The notes under the pieces were generated by a model. It searched no databases and was not told the DNA's origin. It saw only the letters and a list, made by a program, of their open reading frames with translations. 64,000 nt of DNA from assembly GCF_965228935.1 (NCBI RefSeq), contig NZ_OZ245846.1:806001-870000 (forward strand). The letters are read 5' to 3'. The translations under genes and the position numbers were made by a program. Shown here piece by piece: positions 43,796-54,300 of the stretch (position 1 is its first letter; each line of letters begins with the position of its first letter). Origin of the DNA: Ulvibacterium sp965228935. GTDB taxonomy: Bacteria; Bacteroidota; Bacteroidia; Flavobacteriales; Flavobacteriaceae.

Positions 43796-46700
43796 ATGCA
43801 TAAAATACTCACGTATTCAATCATTTCATACACATTTGTTTTCAATGTGCTATACGCACAGGACTATACGATACGGGATGTACCGATTAATGGCAATGGC
43901 GAAACCCACAAGTACAGGAATTTCATGCAGGTAGATTATGATGGGTTCCTGTGGTATTCTACCTATAATGGCCTAGTAAAGGACTTTGAGACCCATAACG
44001 TCCTTTCTTCCTTCCTGGTTGACAACCCAAATGACCTGGTCCAAGGTATCTCTCGGATTTATTTTGACACCAACCAAAGGATATGGGCATCCGCGGATAC
44101 AGGGCTTTTCCTGTCTAGGAAAGGTCAAGACGATAGTTTCAACCGTATTGAGTTAAAACCATTCTTAATGGGAAGGGAACTGGAGACCAATTCCTTCATG
44201 GAGGATTGCAACGGAAATTTATGGATGGTGGCTGCTACCCGTAGGGACAATATCATTTTAAAGGTAGATCCCCATCTCGAGGTCACGAAATATGAAATTG
44301 AGGGAATTGAACCAAGATATACAAACGACAGATACTACTTAAGGAATTTCCTCCATTTTGAAAGAAGGGTCGGCTGTGATAAATTTCTTGTTCGGCAAGG
44401 ACGCAAACTCTATATCTTTGATGCTGGAACCACAACACCCATTGCGGACTATACCAGTTCGATCAAATACAGCTTGACTGATTATACCCATCCAGAATGG
44501 AATCTAAATGGGGGTGATGGCCTGGTTCTTACCAACAATGGTGACGTCCTTCCGGAATCCACGGAAATACAATATATCTATGAGGGAGAAGTTTTTGAAA
44601 CCTACTTTATTGAGGATTTAGGTCTACAGCTGATCAATGTACCCTTTCAGGAAATGATCCCCATTACGGAGGACGGCAATCCCATACTAAAAAACCACGC
44701 CGACCTTATCGCTATCGATGGCCCTGGAAAGACCTTGATGTTATTCAAACTGGTGGAAATAAACGGGAGTCTTCATCTCAAAAAGATCCATGATATTCCG
44801 TTCCCTTTCTTTATCGAGGACCTGATCATCGATAAGAACGACATCATCTATGTTAGCAATTATGACCGGATCAGTAAAATAAAGTTCAACAAGAATCGCT
44901 TTGACAAGATCCTAAATGCAAATGGCGAACAAAATATCGACGTGAAGGGGTTTTTGGAACTCCCCAATAAGGAAATCCTTGCCGCTAGCAATATGGGGGT
45001 CTTTAAGCTTTCACCAACAAGCGATACTAATTATGATGAAAGCTCGTACAAAACGGAAAATGTTTTTCCAACATTGCATCTTCTTAGATCTTTTCTAAAG
45101 GCCAGCGATTCCACGGCATGGTGCCTTGGGGTACACAAAGCGCTTTGGGAAATCAATTTTTTAAAGAATACGATTGTTGATACCAACATTTTTTATTCCC
45201 ATCGAAGATTGGCCAATCTACATTACTTTGATATCCTGAAGCATTCGGACTCCACCTTTTTGTTAGCGAGCGATTATGGTCTTCAGGAATTCAATTTCAA
45301 ACAAAAAAAGTTCCGTGAAGTATCTATTCCCCCTCTAGAGAACGCAGTAGACCCTATTATAAGAGCTCTTCTAAAAACCAAAAACAAACTCTATATTGGA
45401 ACAGACATGAATGGATTGATCGTACAGGATCTGGATTCCAATACTTTTTTACATTTAAGCAAAGATTCCACGAACAATAGGTTAGTCCTTCCATCAAATA
45501 AAGTCCAAGCGATTTTAATAGATCGGCAAAAAAAAATATGGCTGGGCACGGACAGGGGAGCCGTTTGTTTGGAAAGGGACCTAAAAAAAGCAACTATAAT
45601 AGATGGCACCTATGGCCTCACCAACGTTAACGTAGTGGGTGTCTTGGAGGATGCCGACGAAAACATCTGGTTCAGTACCCGTGACGGGCTTTACCGCTAT
45701 GAAAAAAGTTCAAAAAAAGTGACTGCGTTCTATGTAGAGGACGGCCTGCCCTTTAACGATTTCAATCTGTACTCCTATTACAAAACCTCAACGAACACCC
45801 TGCTGTTCGGAGGAGTCAGGGGGCTAATCGCCTTCGATAGTATCGACGGTCCGGCCCAATCCCAGGACGTCAGGATGTTCCCCACTAAATTCGAATACTA
45901 CGATGCCGATACAGAAAAGGAAGTGGAGCGCTACGCCCCGAACGCGGGGCGGTACGATTTTGACCTGCCCTACTCCAAAAATTCGTTTTCCATAACCTAT
46001 AGCATCAACGACTGTTACAATACCGAGATCAACAAATATTCCTACAAATTGGAAGGTTTTACCGAGGACTGGGTAAACCTAGGCAATCAGAACACCTTGA
46101 ATCTATTGTCTATACCCCCAGGCGATTATGTGCTGCGGATTAAGGGATCCAACCCAGCAGGGGTAGAATCGTCCAATGAACTGCGTTATGATATCCATGT
46201 GGCCCAGGTCTTCTACAAAAGGCCCTGGATCCAGGTGGTTACCGTACTGTTCCTCCTAGGTCTGGTGGCATTGGCCCTACACAACCGTTCGGTACAACAA
46301 CAGGAAGAAAAGATTCATAGGTTGAAACAACGTTTCTTTACCAACATTTCTCATGAGATACGGACTCCATTGACACTCATCCTCGGAACCCTGAACAATT
46401 TGCTAAAGGGGGATTTCAATGCCGAGGAACAAAGACAACTGGCCACATTGAAGAGCAGCACCGGAAGATTAAATAACCTAGTAAATGAACTGCTGAATAT
46501 CAGAAGATTGGAAACCGGTAACATAAAACTGAAAATGAGCGAAAATAATTTGGTCCCCTTCGTCCATGAGATCTTCCTGGCATTTTCACAACAGGCCATC
46601 GCCAAAGGTATAGGGTACAAATTCAAAAGCTCACGGCCCCATATCCCCGTCTGGTTCGATAAGGCCCAGTTGGAAAAAACCATTTATAATCTTCTCACCA

Positions 46701-47869
46701 ATGCTTTTAAGTTTACGGCAGTCAACGATACGATTACGGTAGAGGTTACCCAAAAAGACGGGCACGCTCTCATACGGGTAGAAGACTCGGGACAGGGAAT
46801 CCCGGAGGATAAATTACCGCATATCTTTGAACGGTTCTATCAAAATGAGGATTCCATATCCGAGAATTTAGGGTTTGGAATCGGGCTCTCCATTTCCAAG
46901 GATATTGTAGAACTCCATTCAGGTACGATAGAGGTTAAAAGCACGCTGGGGCAAGGTAGCCGCTTTAATGTCATATTGCCTCTCGGGGATAATCATGTTA
47001 ACCCGTTGCACATCGTAGAATATCAGGATGAAGAGAACTTTATGGACACCGAAAATAGGGCTGCCACGGACAAGGTTGCTGTTCCTATGGATAAGGAATT
47101 ATCAAATTCTCTCGTCCTTATAGTAGAAGACAATCAGCACCTACGGGAGTATTTAAAGATATTATTGTCCAAGGATTTCGAAATCCTTGTGGCACCGGAC
47201 GGAAAAATTGGCCTGGAATTGGCCATAGAGTTATGTCCGGATCTTGTCCTTAGCGATGTAATGATGCCCGTAAAAGATGGGATTACGCTTTGTTATGAGT
47301 TGAAAACCAATATTATGACCAGCCATATCCCTGTTATTCTTTTAACCGCCAGGGCCGCCGTAGAAAACATAATGGAAGGATACGAAACGGGAGCGGATGA
47401 TTACCTCGTGAAGCCTTTCAATGAAGAGATCCTTAGGATCAGGATCAAGAATTTGCTGAACAATAGAAAACAGCTCAGGGAAAAATACATCAACGAGGGA
47501 CTTTTGCATCCGAAAGAAATAACACTTACTTCCCCTGACCAGGAATTCCTTGGCAAGCTCAACGCCATCATCGAGGAGAACCTTGAAGAACCCGAGTTCC
47601 AAATGGATCGACTGGCCCTAGATATGGCAATGAGCCATTCCAGCATCTACAAGAAGCTCAAGGCGCTCACAGGAATGACCATTATTGGATTTATCAAGGA
47701 TTTTAGGCTAAGGCGCGCAGCTCAAATGTTGGAACAACACAAGTTTTCCATAACCGATATCAGTTTCATGGTAGGGTACACGGACAGAAAACACTTCAGC
47801 CAAGAATTCAAAAAGAAATTTGGCAGGACCCCTTCCGAATACGCCAAAGAGCATCTAGACGAGACCTGA
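43796..47869 (+). CDS. Propeller-type hybrid two-component system (HTCS)
   Basis: Single-chain signalling protein of 1,357 residues from ATG at 43796. A signal peptide ends in LYAQ, and propeller repeats (IWLGTDRGAVCL, IWFSTRDGLYRY) and a Y_Y_Y domain lead to one membrane helix (VLFLLGLVALAL), all paralogous to the tandem kinases at 27-33 kb. The cytoplasmic part is different: HisKA with FTNISHEIRTPLTL near residue 850, HATPase with VEDSGQGIPEDKLPHIFERF, receiver with LVLSDVMMPVKDG near 1150, and AraC-type helix-turn-helix with ITDISFMVGYTDRKHFSQEF. Classical HTCSs control nearby polysaccharide loci, but here only a SusC remnant lies downstream, so it looks orphaned. Confidence 0.93.
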   Translation: MHKILTYSIISYTFVFNVLYAQDYTIRDVPINGNGETHKYRNFMQVDYDGFLWYSTYNGLVKDFETHNVLSSFLVDNPNDLVQGISRIYFDTNQRIWASADTGLFLSRKGQDDSFNRIELKPFLMGRELETNSFMEDCNGNLWMVAATRRDNIILKVDPHLEVTKYEIEGIEPRYTNDRYYLRNFLHFERRVGCDKFLVRQGRKLYIFDAGTTTPIADYTSSIKYSLTDYTHPEWNLNGGDGLVLTNNGDVLPESTEIQYIYEGEVFETYFIEDLGLQLINVPFQEMIPITEDGNPILKNHADLIAIDGPGKTLMLFKLVEINGSLHLKKIHDIPFPFFIEDLIIDKNDIIYVSNYDRISKIKFNKNRFDKILNANGEQNIDVKGFLELPNKEILAASNMGVFKLSPTSDTNYDESSYKTENVFPTLHLLRSFLKASDSTAWCLGVHKALWEINFLKNTIVDTNIFYSHRRLANLHYFDILKHSDSTFLLASDYGLQEFNFKQKKFREVSIPPLENAVDPIIRALLKTKNKLYIGTDMNGLIVQDLDSNTFLHLSKDSTNNRLVLPSNKVQAILIDRQKKIWLGTDRGAVCLERDLKKATIIDGTYGLTNVNVVGVLEDADENIWFSTRDGLYRYEKSSKKVTAFYVEDGLPFNDFNLYSYYKTSTNTLLFGGVRGLIAFDSIDGPAQSQDVRMFPTKFEYYDADTEKEVERYAPNAGRYDFDLPYSKNSFSITYSINDCYNTEINKYSYKLEGFTEDWVNLGNQNTLNLLSIPPGDYVLRIKGSNPAGVESSNELRYDIHVAQVFYKRPWIQVVTVLFLLGLVALALHNRSVQQQEEKIHRLKQRFFTNISHEIRTPLTLILGTLNNLLKGDFNAEEQRQLATLKSSTGRLNNLVNELLNIRRLETGNIKLKMSENNLVPFVHEIFLAFSQQAIAKGIGYKFKSSRPHIPVWFDKAQLEKTIYNLLTNAFKFTAVNDTITVEVTQKDGHALIRVEDSGQGIPEDKLPHIFERFYQNEDSISENLGFGIGLSISKDIVELHSGTIEVKSTLGQGSRFNVILPLGDNHVNPLHIVEYQDEENFMDTENRAATDKVAVPMDKELSNSLVLIVEDNQHLREYLKILLSKDFEILVAPDGKIGLELAIELCPDLVLSDVMMPVKDGITLCYELKTNIMTSHIPVILLTARAAVENIMEGYETGADDYLVKPFNEEILRIRIKNLLNNRKQLREKYINEGLLHPKEITLTSPDQEFLGKLNAIIEENLEEPEFQMDRLALDMAMSHSSIYKKLKALTGMTIIGFIKDFRLRRAAQMLEQHKFSITDISFMVGYTDRKHFSQEFKKKFGRTPSEYAKEHLDET

Positions 47870-47900
47870 TTCGATCAGGAACAAAATCTCTATCTTATAG

Positions 47901-48125
47901 TGGACCACAGGTAATTCCCGGTTCGGGCGGAATACCGGCCAATTTATGAAAACAACCTCGGCCGTATCCATTTTCACGGAAAACTACAAATGGACATTCT
48001 CTCCATCCGTAAGGATGGTATGGAACGTTCCACGGGAAAACTTTTTGGCGGACTCGGAAATGAGCGACAACCTAAAAATAAGCAGCAGCCATGGTGGAGT
48101 AGATAACGTAGCCGTTCAACCATAA
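47901..48125 (+). pseudogene. Remnant of a SusC-type TonB-dependent receptor
   Basis: A 75-codon reading right after the hybrid kinase stop contains GNSRFGRN and, further on, WNVPRENFLADSEMSDNLKI followed by SSSHGG. This lines up with the intact SusC of the window (GSSRFGANN, then WNISKEDFLADNAVFSNLKL and RASWGQ), about 15 identities in 37 aligned residues over the second block. The insertion between blocks, the lost glycine/tryptophan positions and the stop at 48123 show decay. The plug, most of the barrel and the C-terminus are absent. Confidence 0.65.
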
Positions 48126-48610
48126 CTTTGACCCCTTCATCCAATCTACGGTGTAGCTCCGTCCTAGACCAAGGTACGACCCAAATTATTGCATCGACAA
48201 TTCCCCGATTTACGAAAACACCCCCCTTTTTTTAAGAATCACAACAACATAATATTATAGAAGCGAATGTAACTTTACTTTCAAAAGAACGGCCCCTAAT
48301 AGGTTCTTAATAAGATGATAACCATGATAGGGCACAAGAGATAGGCTTTAACACCAGGACTGGATCCTTCATTCAAGATTAGAGGGAACTATATCATGGA
48401 AATGGGCCTACTTGACAACAACGGAAAAAATAAATACAAATAATTAATGGGTTAGTCATACTTCATGGACTAGCCATAAAGCAACAAATCATGAATTCCT
48501 CTTAAGACATCACGTACAAAGTGACCGTCAGATCCATTTATTCAGGATAATGAAACTTTTACCTACTTGAGGTTTCACGGTCATGCAAGATTTCCTACGA
48601 CCATTCCGGT
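48126..48610. other. Intergenic region with no recognised feature
   Basis: 485 bases follow the SusC remnant. I see no gene or strong repeat; the sequence is AT-rich with homopolymer runs. It may hold further receptor debris too decayed to recognise and must contain the promoter of the LuxR-type gene. Confidence 0.4.
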
Positions 48611-49420
48611 ATGGAACGACATTTACTAGAAAACCAACCCAAACCCTTATCAACCATGAATTACCATGAATTAAACGATGCCTTAAAAAAGGCCGATCTG
48701 AACTTTAGCGGCGTGGATCGCTTTGCCTGTAGCAACAAATTGAGCCAAGTCTTCATCACCGAGGGCATTATCGACATCCTGATATGGAAATACAATGTCC
48801 AAAACAATGATTTCAAGCTCATTAGCTCTAATTTCGGGTATACCGCCATCACGAGCTCGCAGTTTAAAAAATTCCTTGATTCCGTCAAGCCCTGTTTCCT
48901 GGACTACTTTACCGATTTCCTGGCGTCATACATCAAGTTCCTGACCCTGCGCGAAAACATAAAAAACTATAGCAGATATCAGTTCCAAAGCTTTGTGCCC
49001 ATCAGGTTGGACTCGGAGGGATATTACTTCTCCACCTTATATGTTATCTCCGAGATAACCGAGACCAAAGGCCTGGAACTGCATTTTCTGTTGATTCCCT
49101 TAAAAAGGCATACGGATGAACCCATTACCTTTAACGTCCTAAGGGACGGCAAAAAGGACGATCCACTGACAAAACAGCTCAAGGACAGGATAGCGTTCTC
49201 CCTGGAAAAAATCCTGACCAACGAGCAGATCGATATCTTCAATTTGCTGCTCAAGGGATATTCCTATAAAAAGACTGCCTTCTACCTGAATAAAAAACCG
49301 GACAACATCCTGAAGTATAATCGTAGGATAAACCATAGGTTGTCCTCCCATTTCGACATCGATTTCGATTCGGCCAACGATGCGGCCAGATACTATAGAA
49401 ATTGCTTCCTATCGGAATAG
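48611..49420 (+). CDS. LuxR-type transcription regulator
   Basis: Regulator of 269 residues, cytoplasmic, with no signal peptide. The C-terminal 65 residues form a GerE/LuxR-like helix-turn-helix: LTNEQIDIFNLLLKGYSYKK, then TAFYLNKKPDNILKYNRRIN. The N-terminal 190 residues are PAS-like in composition but not clearly assignable. A second ATG at 48656 (MNYHELNDAL) is an alternative start. It lies upstream of the CBM9-like and type IX genes that share a promoter element, so it is a reasonable candidate to control them (inference). Confidence 0.75.
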   Translation: MERHLLENQPKPLSTMNYHELNDALKKADLNFSGVDRFACSNKLSQVFITEGIIDILIWKYNVQNNDFKLISSNFGYTAITSSQFKKFLDSVKPCFLDYFTDFLASYIKFLTLRENIKNYSRYQFQSFVPIRLDSEGYYFSTLYVISEITETKGLELHFLLIPLKRHTDEPITFNVLRDGKKDDPLTKQLKDRIAFSLEKILTNEQIDIFNLLLKGYSYKKTAFYLNKKPDNILKYNRRINHRLSSHFDIDFDSANDAARYYRNCFLSE

Positions 49421-49695
49421 GGCCCTCCCCGAGACCACCGCTTCCAACATACGGGATTCCATTTCCCCGTGCGACGGAAGTAAAAGGGATGTCCGTACCC
49501 ATTTTAGCTGCCGCTATTCCCATTGGGTACGGGCCCCTATAGGTTAGGCACCGATCGGGCACAGACCCCCCGGATCGATCGCCCTCCGATACATCAAATC
49601 CATCGGTTCAGGCCTTTCCCTGGGTACTTTCCTATGCATACCGGACGAAGGCATAATCAAAAATGAGGGTCAAGATACCCAGTTACCCTAAAAGG

Positions 49696-49804
49696 CCGAC
49701 CAAAATTCCAGGGCGGGTCAACGTTTTTTTGAGCAGCTGATAGAATATATCCCCATGATGTCCCAAAGCGGGACACCCCAACATCCATCCCCGCCCTTAT
49801 TTTG
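49696..49804 (+). promoter_or_regulatory. Shared promoter element, copy 1 (upstream of CBM9-like gene)
   Basis: Ordered blocks are CCGACC (49696), CTGATAGAATA (49737-49747), inverted repeat TGTCCCAAAGCGGGACA (49759-49775) and a -7-like TTATTTTG (49797-49804), 99 bases before the CBM9-like start. The last three blocks have exactly the same spacing as at 51207-51274. Nothing else is recognised in the 482-base gap 49421-49902. Confidence 0.7.
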
Positions 49805-49902
49805 ATTATCGGTAATAGCGCGGAAGCCGGAAAATTCCCGCCAGAAGTTGTTCTTGTGACGGATCGGCATGAAAAACCTTTTTAAACGAAGTTAGTATAG
49901 CA

Positions 49903-50559
49903 ATGAGAAAAAAATATTATAAAGTCGCCTCTATACAGCAAGGAACTTTACATATTTCCGGTCATGGCAATAGCCTGCAATGGAAAAAAGCTTCGGTACT
50001 TTCTAATTTTCATACCTCCTGGGATTACGGGAGACAGAATCCCCTCACCTTCAAAGCACTATGGGACGGTATGTTTTTGTACTTCCGTATCGCGGTCAAA
50101 AATACCAGGGCATATCTTGACAGTCCTATTAACCATCCCCAAGACATTGGGATGCTGGATAGGGTAGAACTCTTTTTTAGGTCAAATCCAACAAGTCTGT
50201 ATTACTGTATAGAAATAAATGCCAAAATCGCAATGACCAATTTCAAAACGATTACATCCCCCTATAAGAAATTTGACTTTGATTGGAGTTGGCCCGAAAA
50301 CGAAGTATTGATTAAATCAATGGTTACGGATTACGGATATACGGTCGAGGGAAGAGTTAGCATAAAATCCCTTAAGGAACTCCATTTGATACAAAACGAA
50401 ACGCTACAAGTAGGAATCTACAGAATCCATTATATACAAAAGGACTATTTCGATTATTGGCCTATAGGCACTACCTGGGTGCAACCCGAATCAAAAACTT
50501 CGGATTTTCATCTTCCTTCATCCTTTGGAGTTTTTTTGCTGGACAAAAACGGGATTTGA
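49903..50559 (+). CDS. Stand-alone CBM9-like carbohydrate-binding protein
   Basis: Protein of 218 residues that appears to be a single carbohydrate-binding family 9-like (DOMON-type) beta-sandwich. Typical features are WDYGRQNPLTFKALWDGMFL, then YFRIAVKN with the short acidic loop MLDRVELFFRSN, YYCIEINAK, and YTVEGRVSIKSL. There is no signal peptide, membrane helix or sorting domain, so its location is unclear. Such short proteins are often annotated in Bacteroidota without known function. Its promoter matches that of the giant type IX secreted gene downstream, suggesting common regulation. Confidence 0.72.
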   Translation: MRKKYYKVASIQQGTLHISGHGNSLQWKKASVLSNFHTSWDYGRQNPLTFKALWDGMFLYFRIAVKNTRAYLDSPINHPQDIGMLDRVELFFRSNPTSLYYCIEINAKIAMTNFKTITSPYKKFDFDWSWPENEVLIKSMVTDYGYTVEGRVSIKSLKELHLIQNETLQVGIYRIHYIQKDYFDYWPIGTTWVQPESKTSDFHLPSSFGVFLLDKNGI

Positions 50560-50682
50560 TAAAACCAAAAATACCGCATTAACGGAGCCAAAAGAACGCC
50601 ATGTTAGCCGTATGCAACGATAAGCTATGGATTTCCCTGAAATTGTGGACATTATTCCGACCTAGGTTTTGAAATAATCTTA

Positions 50683-50906
50683 GAGCCTATTTGAGAATTC
50701 GTCAATTGTTTTTTTATGCCCTTTTTTGCGCGGCACTTTGTTAAAATTTTTGCTCGTAGCTTGGGCCTCCGCTAAAGCTTCAGCGGCACGCGGAGGGCTA
50801 TGCTCATCAGCGACTCCATCTCGCCCATAGCTTCCGCTATGTCGTGCCTCGTTCCACGACAAAATTGGCCTATAATAATTCCAATCACAAATTCCCAAAC
50901 GGGCTC
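50683..50906. mobile_element. MITE-like element with IS5-type inverted ends
   Basis: A 224-base element is bounded by imperfect inverted repeats, GAGCCTATTTGAGAATTCGT at the left and the complement of GAGCCCGTTTGGGAATTTGT at the right (16 of 20 match), flanked on both sides by TTA (50680-50682 and 50907-50909) as target duplication. It contains an internal GC-rich hairpin (CCTCCGC...GCGGAGG) and no intact transposase; the leftward reading near the left end (KVPRKKGHKKTIDEF) may be a transposase tail. Confidence 0.7.
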
Positions 50907-51164
50907 TTAAGCAAATAGTGGATATTCCACATCATTGCCCTGCAGAGAGGAACTGACTATACTGCTATCCAATTTAGCATACGGACAGCTCAAGAACAGG
51001 GGGCAATTAAAAAGGAGTGATTTATGCAAAGGCCAGGAGTATGGAAGATACCTGTTCCATTACAATTCGCTTGGCCAAAACTTTTCCGGACACTTCCAAA
51101 TTTGTATTGGACAAAGGTGCGGTTATAAAAGATGTGGGGTAGGATACTCAATTTTTTTGTATAA

Positions 51165-51274
51165 CCGACCGAATTTCCTAGGTCGATCATCGAAATTTTT
51201 AGGTAACTGATGGAATAAGTTGTCCGGATGTCCCAAGGTAGGACATTTCATCATTCCGTTTTGCTATTACTTTG
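51165..51274 (+). promoter_or_regulatory. Shared promoter element, copy 2 (upstream of type IX secreted gene)
   Basis: CCGACC (51165), CTGATGGAATA (51207-51217), inverted repeat TGTCCCAAGGTAGGACA (51229-51245) and TTACTTTG (51267-51274) repeat the architecture seen before the CBM9-like gene. The distances 22 and 38 between the last three block starts are identical. No gene is recognised in the rest of 50907-51389. Confidence 0.7.
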
Positions 51275-51389
51275 ATTTCCAAATAGAAAGAATAGTAGTG
51301 TCCCCATATTAAAACCCAAATTCTTACAACAACAACCTACTTATGCTTTCTTATTTGAACAATAAGCTTTGAATTTAAAACAATCAATC

Positions 51390-54300
51390 ATGAAAAGACC
51401 AAAAATTTCAAAGGGTAATTGGCTATTAACGGCCATACTGATCTTTACCATCCATTGCATACATGCGCAATGTGATGTTTCGAACTTTACGGTAACCCCC
51501 ACTGCCGGGACCTGCTTTGCCAATGCAAGCATAACGGTCCAGATCCCGGGAGCTATCAGTTGCAACAATTGGGTAGCTATCCTCACCCATCCGGACAATT
51601 CCCAGACAACACTCGCGATACCCGCAAATGGCGGGCCGGTCGTATTTGGGTCTTTAGCTGCTGGGGACTATGCTATTAACCTGTTCAACGGTATAACCAC
51701 TATTCCCTACGCTTCCAATCCGGTGAGCGTTACCAGTACCTATACCAATATGGACATCACCAGTAGCCAAACCGAAAATACGTGTAGCCTAACGGATACG
51801 CATTACACCCCTGATGGCGAACTTACCATTACCATAAACAATGGAGGCGTGGGTCCCTTTGTATATGAGGTAACTACTTCCTTAGGGGTACAGAGCTTTG
51901 GCCCTTCCATGAATACCAGCCATACCTTTGGGGGCATGCCGGATACCGGCGAACAAGTTTCGTTTACGGTTACCGACCAGGCAAGTGGCAATCCGGGCTG
52001 CGAAGTACGTTCTACCCAGACCCCTACTTTAATAAGGCATAGCCTTACTCCATCTACATATGCACAATTTGCATCCTCACTGTCTAGGGACTGTACCACC
52101 GATTGTAATACCTGGACCGCTACGTTCAGGGTCGGAAGTTTTCTATACAAAAGAGCCACCCTACTGCAGCCCGGAAATTCATCCATACGTATAAATGGAG
52201 GAGCGCCACAGCCCTTTGATGAAGCCTTGGAGGATCGTAGTGGTGTAACCTTCAGGGCCAATATGGCTCCCGGGGATACCTTTGATCTTTTTTTTACGGA
52301 TGGGTGTAACGATATCACTGTCAGTGATGTTGCTCCTCCGTTTAACGATAGCCATTTGGAGACGGAGGTGAACACCTTTTTTGATCCAAATACCTGTTCA
52401 TCATCAATCCAGTTTGAACCGGACCTGGCTGACCTAGGTAATTCTACCTTTTTTTGGAAGAATAACTTCTGCGAGAACTACTCTTCCTTAATGGAACAGG
52501 AAAGCTCCCCTGGAAATTGGGTTCCCATAGGTCTGCCCGCACATCCATCCGGTGGATTTGAACTACCAGGGCCTGGGCGTTATCGGTTTACGGCTTCCGA
52601 CATCTGCCACTCCGTATCCCGGGAATTTGACGTAGCGGTTCCCTCCAACAACGCGTACGAAAACTACCGTCTTGTAGAGCGTAGAAGTCTCCTCGAGGGA
52701 ACCAGCGGTATCGAAATCAGGGATTTTGACAGCTTTGAAGAAGGAACCCTTGAGATAAGACCTGTACCGTTTGTTCCACAAATGACCATAAACCCGGCCC
52801 ATCCCTACAACCTTGCCGGAAGCTACACCATAAATTTTCCTATCGTTATTCCTTTTGTGAATGACCGTAGGATCGGAGATCTTCCTCCGGGAGAATATGA
52901 GATAATCATAAACGGGAATTGCGGAAGTACCTTTACCGATAGGATTACGTTGATAGCCCCCGCACAATACGATCCCCAGATACAAACAAGCATCAGCTGT
53001 ATAAATTCCAACAGCATTATTTACGATTTTGGGATGGTCGATGCTTCCTTTCCCCCACTGACCTTCGCTAATACCGAACTATGGACGGATAATGGATCCG
53101 GCGGACTTGGAACCAGGGTACAAACCACCACCCAACATCTTTCCGGGGCATTCAATAACCTTCCCTTTGGGAATTACATCATTAGGTGTCCCCGAAGTAC
53201 CATAGGCGATTTTGACCCCGTACCTCCTCAATATTCAGCGGCAACTGGCAACGAGCCAGGTATCAGGGAATACTTTGTTCCCGTTACCATAAGTCCTTAC
53301 CAAGACATTACCGTGAGTACCGGATCTGCATTTTGCGGTGCAAATTCGGCTACGGTTACGGCCCAAGTCACTAGTGGAACGCCAGTGTATCCCCTAACAT
53401 ATCAGCTATTTGCAACAAATAATCCAGGTACCCCGTTGGCCGGTTATGTCGCTAGCGACCCGGGCGATGCCTCGGCAACCGCCCATACCTTTGGCATTGC
53501 GGTAACCACCGGTGATTACTTTGTTCGGGTATCCTCTTCCTGCTATTCCGTGGATACCAACATTAATGTAAATACATTACAACAATTTCAGATAGCCACC
53601 GACAATGATAACTTTTGTCCGGGAAGTACGGCCATGCTCTCTATTCCCCTCCAACCTTTCGCCTGGGACATCACCTGGAGCGATGATCAAGGGAACATAG
53701 TGGATACGGAGGTAAGCCAAATACAGGTAACGCCTTCCTCCACTACCACCTATACCGTTTCGTATGCTTCCAAACCTTCGGCGAGTTGTCCAAACCCTAC
53801 CCCATTTTCGGACGATATCACAATAACGGTAAATCCCCAGCCCACAGTACCTGTTCTTACGGGCAATAGTGCTGTATGTTCCGGTGAGGATGCCATTTTT
53901 ATCATAAGTGGAACCCCGGGGGAAATGGTTACGTATTCCGGAAGCGTTTCCGGAACTGCCACCATTGGAGCTGCCGGAACCGTGGACATTCCAGTTAACG
54001 GAATAACCGCGGATGCGACCCTTAACCTTACGTTAGTAGACAACGGTATCTGTACGTTGCCCCTAACGCTAACGGAAACGGTAAGTGTCAATGCCCTACC
54101 TACAATTACGGTATCGAGTATGCCTGCCTGTTCCGCGGATTTGTTGACCTATTCCCTTGAAATTTCCACTAGTGCAAACACGGTCAATAGTACTTCCGGT
54201 ACGGTGAGTAACATTTCCGGGAACACTTGGACCATCATGGACGTACCGGCAGGTACCGATATAACCCTTACCGCTACGGACACCAATGCCTGCGTTAACA

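Noticed and set aside
50935..51210. Open frame of 91 residues before the giant gene
   Set aside because: It runs through the start of the shared promoter element, has no recognisable motif and no signal.
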